Assembly (NCBI GenBank): GCA_007258455.2
Contig: VDFB02275638.1
Coordinates: forward strand, 1 to 64,000
Direction: 5' to 3'
DNA from: Sequoia sempervirens
Lineage: Eukaryota > Streptophyta > Pinopsida > Cupressales > Cupressaceae
DNA: 64,000 bases
In this document: piece after piece, positions 23,705 through 36,330 of the stretch
Numbering within the stretch: the stretch's first letter is position 1
Layout of the letters: each line of letters starts with the position of its first letter
Made by a program: the position numbers and the translations under genes
Notes under the pieces: model-generated
What the model was told of the DNA's origin: nothing
Seen by the model: the letters and a program-made list of their open reading frames with translations, nothing else
Databases searched by the model: none

Positions 23705-24344
23705 TGTGCAAAAATGGCAAGTTTGGAACAAAGTATAGACGTCCATTAAAGCATTAGGGATTATTCAATATGCTCTGGTAGACATGTATGCAAACTGTGG
23801 AAACATAGACAAGGCACGTCAACTGTTTGACAGGATACCACAAAGAAATCTGGTCTCGTGGAATGCTATTCTTGCAGGATATGGACAGAATGCATTTGCT
23901 GAAAAGGATTTACAGATTTCCAATCAAATTTAATCGGCAGAAGTAAATCAAAACTCCGCAATTTTTGCCAACATCCTCCCTGCCTGTGCCAAAAGAGCTT
24001 TGGAACGGGATATGGACATCCATCACAGCATAAAGAAAACCATTTTTCTGTCAGATGGTGTAGCTGCAACCGCCCTGGTAGACATGTACGCAAAATGTGG
24101 AAGCATAGACAAGGCACGTGAACTGTTTGACCAAATGCCTCAAAAAAATCTGATCTCATGGAATGCCATGATTGCAGGGTATGCACAAAAGGGGTTTGTT
24201 GAAATGGCTTCAGAAACTTTCAAGCAAATGCAATTGGCATGTGTACAGCCAGACTCTGCAACCTTTGCCAGCATCCTCCTTGCCTGTGCCAAAATGGGAG
24301 CTTTGGAACAGGGTATGGACATCCATCAAAGCATAAAGGATTGA
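23705..24344 (+). pseudogene. PLS-type pentatricopeptide repeat (PPR) gene fragment
   Basis: PPR proteins bind organellar RNA in plants. About two and a half PLS repeats are readable: [20 protein letters not shown], then [14 protein letters not shown], then ALVDMYAKCGSIDKARELFD, NLISWNAMIAGYAQKGF and a third-repeat start ending at a TGA at 24342. Breaks include an in-frame TAA in the first part (after DVH), a frameshift near 23770, a TAA at 23931-23933 and a 3-base deletion near 24000. The longest clean stretch is 24000-24344. N-terminal targeting sequence, most repeats and the E/DYW end are absent. The mirrored copy is at 32428-33066. Confidence 0.9.
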
Positions 24345-27300
24345 GCAATTTTGTAAGCTAAACCTGTGGTGGATGTGTGGATGTATTTTCTTGCTGCCTG
24401 CAGATCACATATGAATACAGGCTTAGGATTATTTACAGCAATGTTATTTTTTATTTGGATCTTAAAAAAATTGACTTGTGTTTTTTCAAGCATCTATGCA
24501 GTAGTGGACGGGTGGTGTGAGCGAATGGTAAGGAGATTGATGAAGGATAAGGAATTAACAAGCTCTCTAGATGTATTGAATGCCATGTGCTTATTTTGTA
24601 GGAGATAGATGGCATTCACAGATATAGTAAATCTATGCAAAGTTGGAGAAATTGGCTTGGGAGATGAAGGCAATTGGGTAGTTTCCAGAAGTAAGACACT
24701 TAGTGGTGTGGAAAAGGAGTGAAAAAAATTATTTCTCTACCACCATAGTGAAAAGATGTCAATTTCTTTTGGTTTTCTAGACATGTCTGTTGCAACAATT
24801 ATTAATCTTGTTAAGAACCTTTGAGTATGTGTTAATTGTCACAATGAAATGAAATTTATCTCCAAGATTTTTGCAATTCTTATTTTTAACGATTAGTTTA
24901 GTTGATTTCATGAAGAGGAAATGAATTCACTTGCATAGACATTTTGCCATAAATCAATCAAAGGCCTTGTAATTCATGAGAATTAATTTCATTAATGAAG
25001 TTATTTTGAAAAGATTTACTTATGATAAACCTTAATATATGGGTTCCTAAGTTGGTTTGATTATCCTAGAATGCTTATGAACATTCTCTAATAAAGTTTC
25101 CACTTATTTATGTCTTGCAACACCATTTCTAGTTTAAGATAAAACTAGAGAACTCCTTTATTGATGTTTGTCCTTTTGAGCCTATTGTGCTTCTAATTCT
25201 TTTTTAGTTTGATTTTGTTGCCTATATAGTCCTTCATTGATATTTGAACAAAGACTTATATTTTTCCCTATAGTTTTTATGTGATATCTTTGTCTTGCCC
25301 CTTTCTAGGTAATGTTGGGGCCTATATTAGTAAGTGTAAATTTATCCAAGTTGAGTGCTTCATTTCTTAATAGGACAATATTTTGGCCACCATCTATAAC
25401 CAATCTAATAATTCATTCAATAGACATCCTTATTAAAAATGTTCTCGTTGTAGTGTTTTGTCTTTCAGTATACTCGTCACATGCCTAAATATCTCAAACT
25501 ATAGAAATTTCTAAGTGTTAGAGGTGATTATGTCTATTTGTAGCTTTTACTAGGTTTATTAGTTTTCTCTTGCTAATATTTTTTCCCTCCATTCCTTTAA
25601 ACCTGGCATTTCCATTTCTTTTTGAGACCTTTGGCTACTTCTCATTACCTAGGTACTTTATCATAGCTTTACCCACCTTTCAACTCCCTACTTTGTCTTT
25701 GCCTTTGGCCTTAGGATTTTAGGTCTCCATATAATAATGTACTTCTTAAGCTATAAGACTAATCAATGGACCTCAATTATTATCCACTTACAATTTTCCA
25801 TGTTTCCTCTTCTTTTGCATTTATTCACCATCCTTAATTCCTAATATGAAGATTCACTTTTCCTTTAAGTCTCAAAATCTTGGGCTTTTAGTATTTTCCC
25901 TACTCATTCCCTCAACTCGCTTCCCATCTCCCTTCCTCCTTGTGGAACCCATACTTGTAGGATTACTCAGACCATCATATCCAAAAGGTAAAATGTATGT
26001 GGAAAAACTAATCTCTAAACCTTGAAAGGCTTCCACTGTATTTCCTTCATTCTTTTTCCTTCTAGCATTTGGCACACTACATTACCGATCCTTACCCCAT
26101 TTCTCTTGAGTCATAGAGTTTTGGACTTCAATATTTTCCTTGACCAAAAGGTACATCTAGCACTCTATATGCCTAATCCTTGATCCCTTTCCTTTATCCT
26201 TTTGTCATATTATTTAGTGGTATCATATTTTCCCTCACCTTGATCAGACTTCTTCTTCCATTAGTATTGAGTATCCCTTTCCTTGATCTTCACTCTTCCT
26301 TGCATATTTTACTTTCAAACTCCTAACATTCTTTATACAACCTTCCCTAAAAGTAAGTTAGCTTGTGGTAAACCTAAAGACTAATCACAACATGACACAC
26401 GTATTACATGCACTTAACCACCCAAAGCAAGTGGGAAGATGCATTTGATGTGATTAAATTTTACAACATCCTTATCCAAGCAATGATTTACTTGTGAATT
26501 CCATTCTAAAAATTAAAAGAGTAACTAATCAAAAGGCCTATGTATCTTTAAGTAACCTATATGTCTAGCCAAGCAACCTCTATCCATATCCAAGCAATGT
26601 CTATTCCTCTTCACACCCCCACATTATAAATAGCTTTAGGGTTAGCCTTAGATAGATAGGAAATCTACCCTCAATTCTTAGAGATTATCTTGCAAGGACC
26701 ACCTTCACTAATGATCTATATATCTACCAATAAAATTTCCCAAATTTCCTTAGTCCTATGCAATGATCTAGCCCTTGAAAAAGGATTTTAGACTAAGGCA
26801 TGATGTCCCTATAAATGACTTTCTAAAATTTATAAAGGGTAGTTGGATCTATTCCTATTAAATTTGAAAATAAAAAGAGCAGCCTAATGGGGACTAGTGA
26901 TGAAAACCCATAAGTGCACTAGAAGGTAAGTCCTCTAAAATTAACCTAGTAGAATATAAAATAAGATAAAGATCGTTATAGGTATTCAAAAGAAAGTTGT
27001 GGTAATATTGGGTGTCTTGTAATAAATTAAGGTACAAAAAAGAAGGAGTTAAGGATGGATAAATTAAATCAATTAAATATTTATGAAAATTTTGATAATA
27101 AGAGAGTAAAAGAATGTATTGGTGAGATCAAGATACATTTTGAAGAGAATTTAATTGTCATGATAGAAAAGAAGGAAGAAGGAAGAACATTGAAACAATC
27201 CTAGGATTGAGATGAAAGATAATGGACAAGAGAAGCATCAAGAGAGTGTATCAAGAGGTATGCACTTGAAATAGAGTGGTTTATAACCTAAATTAGATGT

Positions 27301-27932
27301 ATATAGAAAAATCTAACTAAAATGATAAGGAAATTAAAAGAATATAATACAACAATGAGCTTAGAGAAGTTTAACCTTATTTGTAGGGATACTAGATAGA
27401 TGTGGTTTCTATCAAGTAGAAGATAAAATAAATAATAGATGAAATAAAGAAGTTGTTAATTGGTGAAGAAGAGGAGAGAATATTTAGCAATAGAGTAAAA
27501 GAAGTCACAAAAAAATAGAGTTTTACAAGGAAACTTTGGAGATGATACAAAGAGAAATTCCTAGGTTGAGGAAGAAAACAACTCAAAGAAAATTGAAGAT
27601 AAATCAATTACTAAATGATGTGTTATCAACCAATGCATTCCCCAAGCTAAAGAGACACTATGAGGATATGAACCTCATGGAATAAGAGTCACATCCCATG
27701 CTGTCAAAATGAAGAAGAATTTCTAAAGATTCCATTAAGTAGTGAATCCTTAATTGGGTTAGAAAAAACAATATCAAGAAGATATTATATATGAGATTTG
27801 TGATAGATATTAGGAAGTGAGTTCTTAGATGTTCAATTGTCAAGAGATAATGGTAGAGAAAGAACTTTGGTCAAGTAGAAAAGGAGTGAAACTAGGTAAA
27901 GAATCCTTGATAGCAAGAGATAAAGAGATCCA
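24345..27932. other. Non-coding body of the left palindrome arm
   Basis: AT-rich sequence with no protein family recognised. An 80-codon frame at 24366-24608 just after the PPR stop is conserved in the other arm (32163-32399), but the arms are duplicates, so this is not evidence of selection. Lysine/glutamate-rich frames at 27040-27650 are interrupted by stops in both arms. Confidence 0.5.
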
Positions 27933-28696
27933 TGATAGCTATCCCTCTATACCTATTTCTCTCCCCCTCCTTGGTTCCTCTCTCTCAATATATCCACCTT
28001 CTTCCCTCTCTACTTATCTCTCTATCACCTCTCTCTATCTCCCTCCTTCCCTCTCTACTCTCTCTATCTCTCCCTCCCTCCCTGCCCCCTATTTCTATCT
28101 CTCCTCTCTCCCTCTCCCTCTTTCTATCTCTCATCACCCTCTCTCTACCTACCTCTCTCTCTCTCCTATCTATCTCAACTATCCATCTTTACCTACCCCT
28201 CCCTCCTCTCTCTCTTCCTTCCACCAAACTTCACTCTACATCTCTCTATCTAACTTACCCCTATATACCTCTTTCTCTCTCCCTCTCTCTTTCTCTCTCT
28301 CAACCTCTCTACCTTCCTCCTTACGTATCTACTTCTATCTATCACCTCTCTCTCTCTCTCCCCCTTCCCTCTTTACTTTATTTCACTCTATCTCACCTCT
28401 CTCTCCCTAAATATCCCTCTCTCCCTCCTCTCTCTCTATCTCACCTCTCTCTCCCTTCCTCCCTACCTCTTCTTCCCTCTCTCCTCCCCTCTCTACTTCT
28501 CTCTATCTCCTCCTCCCTCTCCTTACCTACCTCTCTCTCTATTGCTCTCTATCAACTCTCTCTCTAAATCCTTATCTCTCCATCCATCTCTCCTTCTCCT
28601 AATCTATTATCTACTCTTGGATCTATTTATCCTAATCTATTATCTATTATCTACTCTTGGATCTCTTTATCCTAATCTATTATCTATTATCTACTC
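27933..28696. repeat. Pyrimidine-rich centre of the PPR palindrome
   Basis: 764 bp of TCTCTC/CCTCCC-rich simple sequence forming the loop between the two arms, ending in a tandem repeat of 'tcctaatctattatctatta' (about 28598-28697). Open frames of up to about 210 codons here are composition artefacts. Confidence 0.92.
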
Positions 28697-30250
28697 TTGG
28701 ATCTGTTTATCTCTTGCTATCATGGATTCTTTACCTAGTTTCACTCATTTTCTACTTGACCAAATTTCTTTCTCTACCATTATCTCTTGGAAATTGAACA
28801 TCTAAGAACTCACTTCCTAATATCTATCACAAATCTCATACACAATTGCTTCTTGATATTATTTTTTCTAACTCAATTAAGAATTCACTACTTAATGGAA
28901 TCTTTAGAAATTCTTCTTCATTTTGATAGCATGGGATGTGACTCTTATTCCATGAGGTTCATCTCCTCATAGTGTCTCTTTAGCTTTGGGAATGCGTTGG
29001 TTGATAACACATCATTTAGTAATTGATTTATCTTTAATTTTCTTTGAGTTGTCTTCTTCCTCAACCTAGGAATTTCTCTTTATATTGAATCTCCAAAGTT
29101 TCCTTGTAAAACTATTTTTTGTGACTTCTTTTACTCTATTGCTAAATATTCTCTCCTCTTCTCCACCAATTAACAACTTCTTTATTTCATCCATTATTTA
29201 TTTTCTCTTCTACTCAATAGCAACCACATCTATAGTATCCCTACAAATAGGGTTAAACTTCTCTAAGCTCATTGTTGTATTATATTCTTTTAATTTCCTT
29301 ATGATTTTAGTTATATTTTTCTATATAGATCTAATTTAGGTTATAAACCACTCTATTTCAAGTGTATCCCTCTTGATACACTCTCTTTATGCTTCTCTTG
29401 TCCATTATCTTTCATCTCAATCTTGGGATGGTTTCAATGTTATTCCTTCTTCTTTTCTATCATGATAATTATATTCTCTTCAAAATGTATCTTGATCTCA
29501 CCAATACATTCTTTTACTTTCTTATTATCAAAATTTTCATAAATATTTAATTGATTTAATTTATCCATCCTTAAATCCTTTATTTTTAATAACTTAATTT
29601 ATTACAAGACACACAATATTACCACAACTTTCTTTTGAATACCTATAATGATCTTTATCTTAATTTATATTCTCCTAGGTTAATTTTAGAGGACTTACCT
29701 TCTAGTGCACTTATGGGTTTTCATCACTAGTCTCCATTAGGCTGCTCTTTTTTATTTTCAAATTTAATAGGAATAGATTCAACTACCCTTTATAATTTTT
29801 AGAAAGTCATTTATAGGGACATCATGCCTTAGTCTAAAATCCTTTTTCAAGGGCTAGATCATTGCATAGGACTAAGGAAATTTGGTAAATTTTATTGGTA
29901 GATATATAGATCATTAGTGAAGGTGGTCCTTGCAAGATAATCTCTAAGAATTGAGGGTAGATTTCCTATCTATCTAAGGCTAACCCTAAAGCTATTTATA
30001 ATGTGGGGGGTGTGAAAAGGAATAGATGTTGCTTGGATATGGGTAGAGGTTGCTTGGCTAGGCATATAGGTTACTTAAAGATACATAGGCCTTTTGATCG
30101 GTTACTCTTTTAATTTTTAGAATGGAATTCACAAATAAATCATTGCTTGGATAAGGATGTTGTAAAATTTAATCACATCAAATGCACCTTCCCACTTGCT
30201 TTGGGTGGTTAAATGCATGTAATACGTGTGTCATGTTGTGATTAGTCCAA

Positions 30251-30405
30251 GAAAGTGACCAGGTGACACGAGAAAATATTCATATCCACATATGGAATTG
30301 GCTTGGTCATTAAAGGATTATCTTGTGGTGGGTTTTAATTGGTTGGTAAAATCTAAAGAAGTCTAGGTTGCATTGAGCAATTTTGGGAACTAGGATTTAG
30401 GTTTA
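30251..30405. other. ~150-bp segment present only in the right arm
   Basis: Left-arm sequence (reversed) runs gtgattagtc straight into tttaggtttacc. In the right arm these are separated by about 150 bp starting caagaaagtgaccaggtgac. Either a deletion in the left arm or an insertion in the right. No terminal repeats or coding seen. Confidence 0.75.
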
Positions 30406-32427
30406 CCACAAGCTAACTTACTTTTAGGGAAGGTTGTATAAAGAATGTTAGGAGTTTGAAAGTAAAATATGCAAGGAAGAGTGAGGGTCAAGGAAATGGA
30501 TATTCAATATTGATGGAAGAAGTTGGATCAAGGTGAGGGAAAATATGATACCACTAAATAATATGGACAAAAGGATAAAGGAAAGGGATCAAGGATTAGG
30601 CATATAGAGTGCTAGATGTACTTTTTGGTCAAGGAAAATATTGAAGTCCAAAACTCTATGACTCAAGAGAAATGGGTTAAGGATCATTAATGTGGTGTGC
30701 CAAATGCTAGAAGGAAAAAGAATGAGGGAAATACGGTGGAAGCCTTTCAAGGTTTAGAGATTAGTTTTTCCACATACATTTTACCTTTTGGATATGATGG
30801 TCTGAGTAATCCTACAAGTATGGGTTCCACAAGGAGGAAGGGAGATGGGAAGTAGGTTGAGGGAATGAGTAGGGAAATACTAAAAGCCCAAGATTTTGAG
30901 TCTTAAGGAAAAATGAATCTTCATATTAGGAATTAAGGATGGTGAATACTCAATGCAAAAGAAGAGGAAACATGGAAAATTGTAAGTGGATAATAATTGA
31001 GGTTCATTGATTAGTCTTATAGCTTAAGAAGTACATTATTATATGGAGACCTAAAATCCTAAGGCCAAAGGCAAAGACAAAGTAGGGAGTGGAAGGGTGG
31101 GTAAAGCCATGATAAAGTACCTAGGTAATGAGAAGTAGCCAAAGATCTCAAAAAGAAATGGAAATGCTAGGTTTCAAGGAATGGAGGGAAAAAATATTAG
31201 CAAGAGAAAACCAACAAACCTAATAAAAGCTACAAACAGACATAATCACCCCTAACACCTAGAAATTTCTATAGTTTGAGCTATTTAGGCATGCGACGAG
31301 TATATTGAAAGACAAAACACTACAACAAGAACATTTTTAATAAGGGGGTCTATTGAATGAATTCTTAGATTGGTTATAGATGGTGGCCAAAATATTGCCC
31401 TAAGAAAGGAAGCACTCAACTTGGATAAATTTGCACTTACTAATATAGGCCCCAACATCACCTAGAAAGGGGCAAGACAAAGATATCACATAAAAGTTCT
31501 ATAGGAAAAAATATAAGTCTTTGATCAAATATCAATGAAGGACTCTATAGGCAACAAAATCAAGCTAAAAAAGAATTAGAAGCACAATAGGCTCAAAAGG
31601 ACAAACATCAATAAAGGAGTTCTCTAGTTTTATCTTAAACTAGAAATGGTGTTGCAAGACATAAATAAGTGGAAACTTTATTAGAGAATGTTCATAAGCA
31701 TTCTAGGATAATCAAACCAACTTAGGAACCCATATATTAAGGTTTATCATAAGTAAATATTTTAACATAACTTCATTAATGAAATTAATTCTCATGAATT
31801 ACAAGGCCTTTGATTGATTTATGGCAAAATGTCTATGCAAGTGAATTCATTTCCTCTTCATGAAATCAACTAAACTAATCGTTAAAAATAAGAATTGCAA
31901 AAATCTTGGAGATAAATTTCATTTCATTGTGACAATTAACACATACTCAAAGGTTCTTAACAAGATTAATAATTGTTGCAACATGCATGTCTAGAAAACC
32001 AAAAGAAATTGACATCTTTTCACTATGGTGGTAGAGAAATAATTTTTTTCACTCCTTTTCCACACCACTAAGTGTCTTACTTCTGGAAACTACCCAATTG
32101 CCTTCATCTCCCAAGCCAATTTCTCCAACTTTGCATAGATTTACTATATCTGTGAATGTCATCTATCTCCTACAAAATAAGCACATGGCGTTCAATACAT
32201 CTAGAGAGCTTGTTAATTCCTTATCCTTCATCAATCTCCTTACCATTCGCTCACACCACCCGTCCACTACTGCATAGATGCTTGAAAAAACACAAGTCAA
32301 TTTTTTTAAGATGCAAATAAAAAATAGCATTGCTGTAAATAATCCTAAGCCTGTATTCATATGTGATCTGCAGGCAGCAAAAAAAATACATCCACACATC
32401 CACCAGAGGTTTAGCTTACAAAATTGC

Positions 32428-33066
32428 TCAATCCTTTATGATTTGATGGATGTCCATACCATGTTCCAAAGCTCCTATTTTGGCACAGGCAAGGAGGATG
32501 TTGGCAAAGGTTGCGGAGTCTGGTTGTACACATGCCAATTGCATTTGCTTGAAAGTTTCTGAAGCCATTTCAACAAATCCCTTTTGTGCATTTCCTGCAA
32601 TCATGGCATTCCATGAGATCACATTTTTTTAAGGCATTTGGTCAAAGAGTTCACGTGCCTTGTCTATGCTTCCACATTTTGCGTACATGTCTACCAGGGC
32701 GGTTGCAGCTACACCATCTGACAGAAAAGTGGTTTTCTTTATGCTGTGATGGATGTCCATATCCCGTTCCAAAGCTCTTTTGGCACAGGCAGGGAGGATG
32801 TTGGCAAAGATTGCGGAGTTCTGATTTACATCTGCCGATTAAAATTGATTAAAGTCTGTAAATCCTTTTTATCAAACGCATTATATCCATATCCTGCAAG
32901 CATAGCATTCCACGAGACCAGATTTCTTTGTGGTATCCTGTCAAACAGTTGACGTGCCTTGTCTATGTTTCTATAGTTTGCATCCATGTCTACCAGAGCA
33001 TATTGAATAATCCCTAATTCTTTAATGGACGTCCATACTTTGTTCCAAAGCTGCTATTTTTGCACA
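32428..33066 (-). pseudogene. PPR gene fragment, mirrored copy
   Basis: Same PPR fragment as 23705-24344, on the minus strand. The best stretch is 32428-32622 (VISWNAMIAGNAQKGFVEM ... GALEHGMDIHQ). This copy has its own damage: the codon before KNVISW reads TAA where the other arm has CAA, and there are further frame disruptions in the upstream repeat. Amino-acid differences between arms (AGY/AGN, ASI/ANI, MGALEQ/IGALEH) show the two copies have drifted separately. Confidence 0.88.
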
Positions 33067-33286
33067 GACCGCGAGTGACAAATGAAAACCAAGCGCGTGG
33101 GAAACCTGGTTTTGAATGTGCTGAAGCGGTGAGACTGCGCGGGAAAATTTTGAATGCTAACGGTGAACAGGGAAACGGAAACGGCGATCAGTAACGGGAA
33201 AGGTAAAAGTATAAACTTGGAATGGCCGGTTAAGAGTGGGGCCCACGGCACGTCCACACTAAGTAGTCAAAGCTTAGTGTGTGACG

Positions 33287-34740
33287 TTTAAGCCGCCCAA
33301 AAGCGTAGGGTGTTTAGCATTAAAAGTAAATTTCTAATATAATAGAATCATTTTAGACATTTATTTTTAATAGTAAATTTGTCAATTTTCTAGTAATTTA
33401 TTTTTTGAAGAGACAATTTTGTTAAAGTATTAAAATCTAAATTATTTGATTGTTTACACAAGAGTGAAGTAGGTAATATGTATAGAATTAAGATATTGAT
33501 ACAATTGCAATGTCAAGTACTATACTTGAACGTCTTTATATAATTTGAATTATTGAAATGTAAATAGAGGGTTATTGATTGCACATATATATTATTATGA
33601 TTAAATAAGCTAGTGTGGATATTGTGAACATTGTTTGGTTAGTGCTCATGAAAACTCATTGTTTCCTTGAATAAACTAATAACTCCACCCAATAACTCTA
33701 GGCTTAACTAACTTACATCCATGTAACCACGAGTTGGGTTCCGCACCCCAAGCCCACACAGTACAATTGTTGGAATTATTTTTACTAAAAGCTAATCAAC
33801 ATGTCAGTATTTGGAATGACACTATTTGTGAGTGGCTTTAGCCTTTAATCTTTCTAAGAGGACACAACTCACGGTCACTTGGGTAAGTGCAAAAAGATGG
33901 GGGGCCAAAAAGGGGTCTTAAGTGGTCACTTTTTTTCTAAAATCAGGAAATACTAACCTTGGATGAGAAATTGAGGATAGTTACACTCAAAATTTTAAGA
34001 TTCAACAAAAACAATGTAGCAAGTGCTCTGAATCTTCTTTCTAAACCACTATTTTTTTTAAATGGTATAGATTAAGGGGTTCAAAAGAGGGAGCCACATA
34101 AATTGGTGATGTTTTTGTCAAAAAAACATAACATGGCGACCTTTATGGGTCCCTTAAAAGGTTTAAAAAAAAAAATAGTATTTTTAAAATCACTTTGGTG
34201 AGAAATTAGCTAACAGCATGTAGTTTATGCCCGATTTTTCTGATAATTTTTTAATAAATTTTTTTTTTTTACTAATTTTCAAAGTGGACATATCTTGAAA
34301 AACAAAATGTTGGTCGTGTTACCCCTATAAATTTTGAAAACTAATTGAAAATCATTTTTTTTAATGTGTATAATGGAATCTAGTTTCTAAAAATGTAATT
34401 TATTTGAAATTTCAATGAATGGTTAATTTATAAAAAAAAATACCAAACACTAGTTTTTGCCAAAAAATGGACACACAAACAAAATAAATTAAAGATGAAA
34501 GGCTTAAAATTGTCAAAATGTAAAAAAAAAATACATCGTTAAATAGCTAAGAGAGTCTAACATTACCCAGGTGTTTGATGTGTTCGACCTTGAAACATGT
34601 GCAAACCTAACGACTAGCATGAATGTGATTATGTGAAATCTTGTAGAATATGCAAAAACACGTTTTTGGACATTCGAAAGGCACTCCAAGCCTTTGGGTT
34701 GGTAATCCAAAGCAAATACCAAACCTAAGTCTTGGGAATT
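33287..34740. other. No gene seen
   Basis: AT-rich, with many homopolymer A and T runs at 34140-34530. No reading frame longer than 70 codons and no motif recognised. Confidence 0.4.
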
Positions 34741-34883
34741 CCCAAAGCAAGAAATAATGCAAGCATGTTATAATGCATTCACGTTATTTTATAGTTTTGA
34801 CATATTTTTTGTGTCTGTGTTTGAGTTGCCTAAGCAAGACATAACGCAAGCGCGTTATAACATGCTCGTGTTATGTCTTGCTT
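34741..34883. repeat. Duplicated unit including a 52-bp near-palindrome
   Basis: The motif 'aagcaagacataacgcaagc...' occurs twice (about 34745-34790 and 34832-34883). The second copy is a 52-bp imperfect palindrome centred on 'gttataac', with 44 of 52 positions self-complementary by my count. A related fragment (atgttataacgcgatcatg ... ggcttgct) occurs at about 37385-37423, beyond the purine-rich tract. Confidence 0.8.
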
Positions 34884-34904
34884 TATGTTAAATTTTAGTC
34901 TTTT

Positions 34905-35165
34905 AAATGTATGTATATATATTTGTATGTATGCATGTACATGTATGCTTGTATGACATGTATGTATGTATGTATGTATGTATGCTTGTATGTATGTATG
35001 TATGTATGCATGCTTGTATGTATGTATGTATGCCTATATGTATGTATGTATGTATCAGTGTATGTATGTATGCATGCAAGGTTGTATGTATGTATGTATG
35101 TATGTATGTATGCTTGTATATATGTAAGTATGTATGTATGTCTACTTCTATGTATGTATGTATTT
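34905..35165. repeat. TGTA (ATGT) minisatellite
   Basis: About 260 bp of 'tatgtatg' repeats with interspersed 'gcttgtatg' and 'gcatgc' variants. Open frames of Met-Tyr-Val-Cys repeats are artefacts of the tetranucleotide. Confidence 0.95.
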
Positions 35166-36034
35166 AGAGGGAGGGAGAATTTTAATAGAGAGGGATAGAG
35201 AGTGGTCTAGGTAGGATGGGAGGGAGAGAGGGATAGAGAGACCTGAGAGAGAGAGGGGGAGTGGGAGAGAGGGAGAGACCTGAAAGAGAGGGGGAGAGAG
35301 AGAGAGGGAGGGTGAGAAGGGGGTTGGAGGAGAGGGACTTATCTAGGTAAGGTGGGAGGGATAGAGGGGAGAGAGAGAGGGGTGGGAGAGAGACTTGAGA
35401 GAGAGAGTTATCTAGGTAGAAGTGCCAAAGGAGAGAGACCTAAGAGAGAGAGGGGTGGGAGAGAGACCTAAGAGATAGGGAGAGAGGGAGTGTGAGAGAG
35501 AGGGAGTGGAGAGAGACCTGAGAGAGGGAGAGAGGAAGGGAATGACTGAGAGAGAGGGAGAGAGAGAGGAGAGAGTGTGAGAGAGGAGGGATTGGAGTGA
35601 GAGGGACTTATCTAGGTAGGGTGCTAGAGGGAGAGACCTGAGAGAGAGAGAGAGAGAGAGAGGGGATGGGAGGGAGAGACCTAAAAGAGAGGGAGAGAGA
35701 GGGAGTGGGAGAGAGATAGGAGTGAGTGTGGGAGAGAGAGAGACCTGAGAGAGGGAGAGGGGTGGGAAGGAGAGATTTGAGAGAGAGGGGGAGAGAGAGG
35801 GGGGAGGGTGTGGGAGAGAGGGGGTTGGAGTGAGAGGAACTTATCTAGATAGGGAGGGATGGAGCGAGAGAGAGAGAAATTTAGGTAGGGTTCCAAAGGG
35901 AGAGACCAGAGAGAGAGGGGGATGGGTAGGAGAGACCTAAGAGATAGGGAGAGAGAGAGGGGGGGGGAGTGGGAGACAGATTGATGGAGTGAGTGAGAAA
36001 AAGGGAGGGAGGGAGTGGGAGAGAGATAAAGGGA

Positions 36035-36068
<34 letters not shown>

Positions 36069-36139
36069 CTTGAGAGAGGGAGATAGGGTGGGAGGGATAG
36101 AGGAAGGGAGGGAGAGAGAGAGAGAGGGGGGGGAGAGAG

Positions 36140-36330
36140 AGATTATGGTTTAGGGTTTAAGGGTTGCGGGCTTAAAGGATTAGGGTTGAGATGTTAGGGT
36201 TGAGGGAACTTAGGGATTAGGGTTGAGGGTTTAAAGGTTGAAAGATTAAGGGTTTAAGGGTTGAGGGTTTAGGTATTAAGGGTTTAAAGGTTGAGGGTTG
36301 AGGGTAAAGAGGGGGTAAGGAGCATGGAGA
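36140..36330. repeat. Interstitial telomere-like block 1
   Basis: Degenerate heptamer-like repeats ('gtttagggtttaagggttg', 'ttagggttgagggtttaa') related to the plant telomere unit TTTAGGG, embedded in the purine-rich tract. Exact TTTAGGG units are interspersed with TTGAGGG and TTAAGGG variants. Confidence 0.85.

Larger units (their letters stand above)
23485..27932. repeat. Left arm of the ~9.8-kb PPR palindrome
   Basis: 4.45 kb that recurs in reverse complement at 28697-33286. The outer edge reads cgtcacacac...actaagctttgact in both arms and the inner edge is at 'gatagcaagagataaa'. Identity is high along the whole length (I estimate above 90% by eye; not computed), with one sizeable length difference of about 150 bp. 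The arm holds a promoter-like GC-richer outer part, a broken PPR fragment, then about 3.3 kb of AT-rich non-coding sequence. Confidence 0.95.
28697..33286. repeat. Right arm of the ~9.8-kb PPR palindrome
   Basis: 4.59-kb reverse-complement copy of 23485-27932. The extra length is mainly one segment at 30251-30405. Scattered substitutions distinguish the arms, so this is not an assembly mirror of a single sequence. Confidence 0.95.

Noticed and set aside
24366..24608. Conserved 80-codon frame shared by both palindrome arms
   Set aside because: Conservation is explained by the inverted duplication; no recognised domain, and it follows the stop of a broken PPR gene.
27829..28567. 193- and 211-codon frames at the palindrome centre
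   Set aside because: Same pyrimidine-rich composition artefact.
34907..35198. Met-Tyr-Val-Cys repeat 'proteins'
   Set aside because: Direct reading of a TGTA tetranucleotide minisatellite in three frames.
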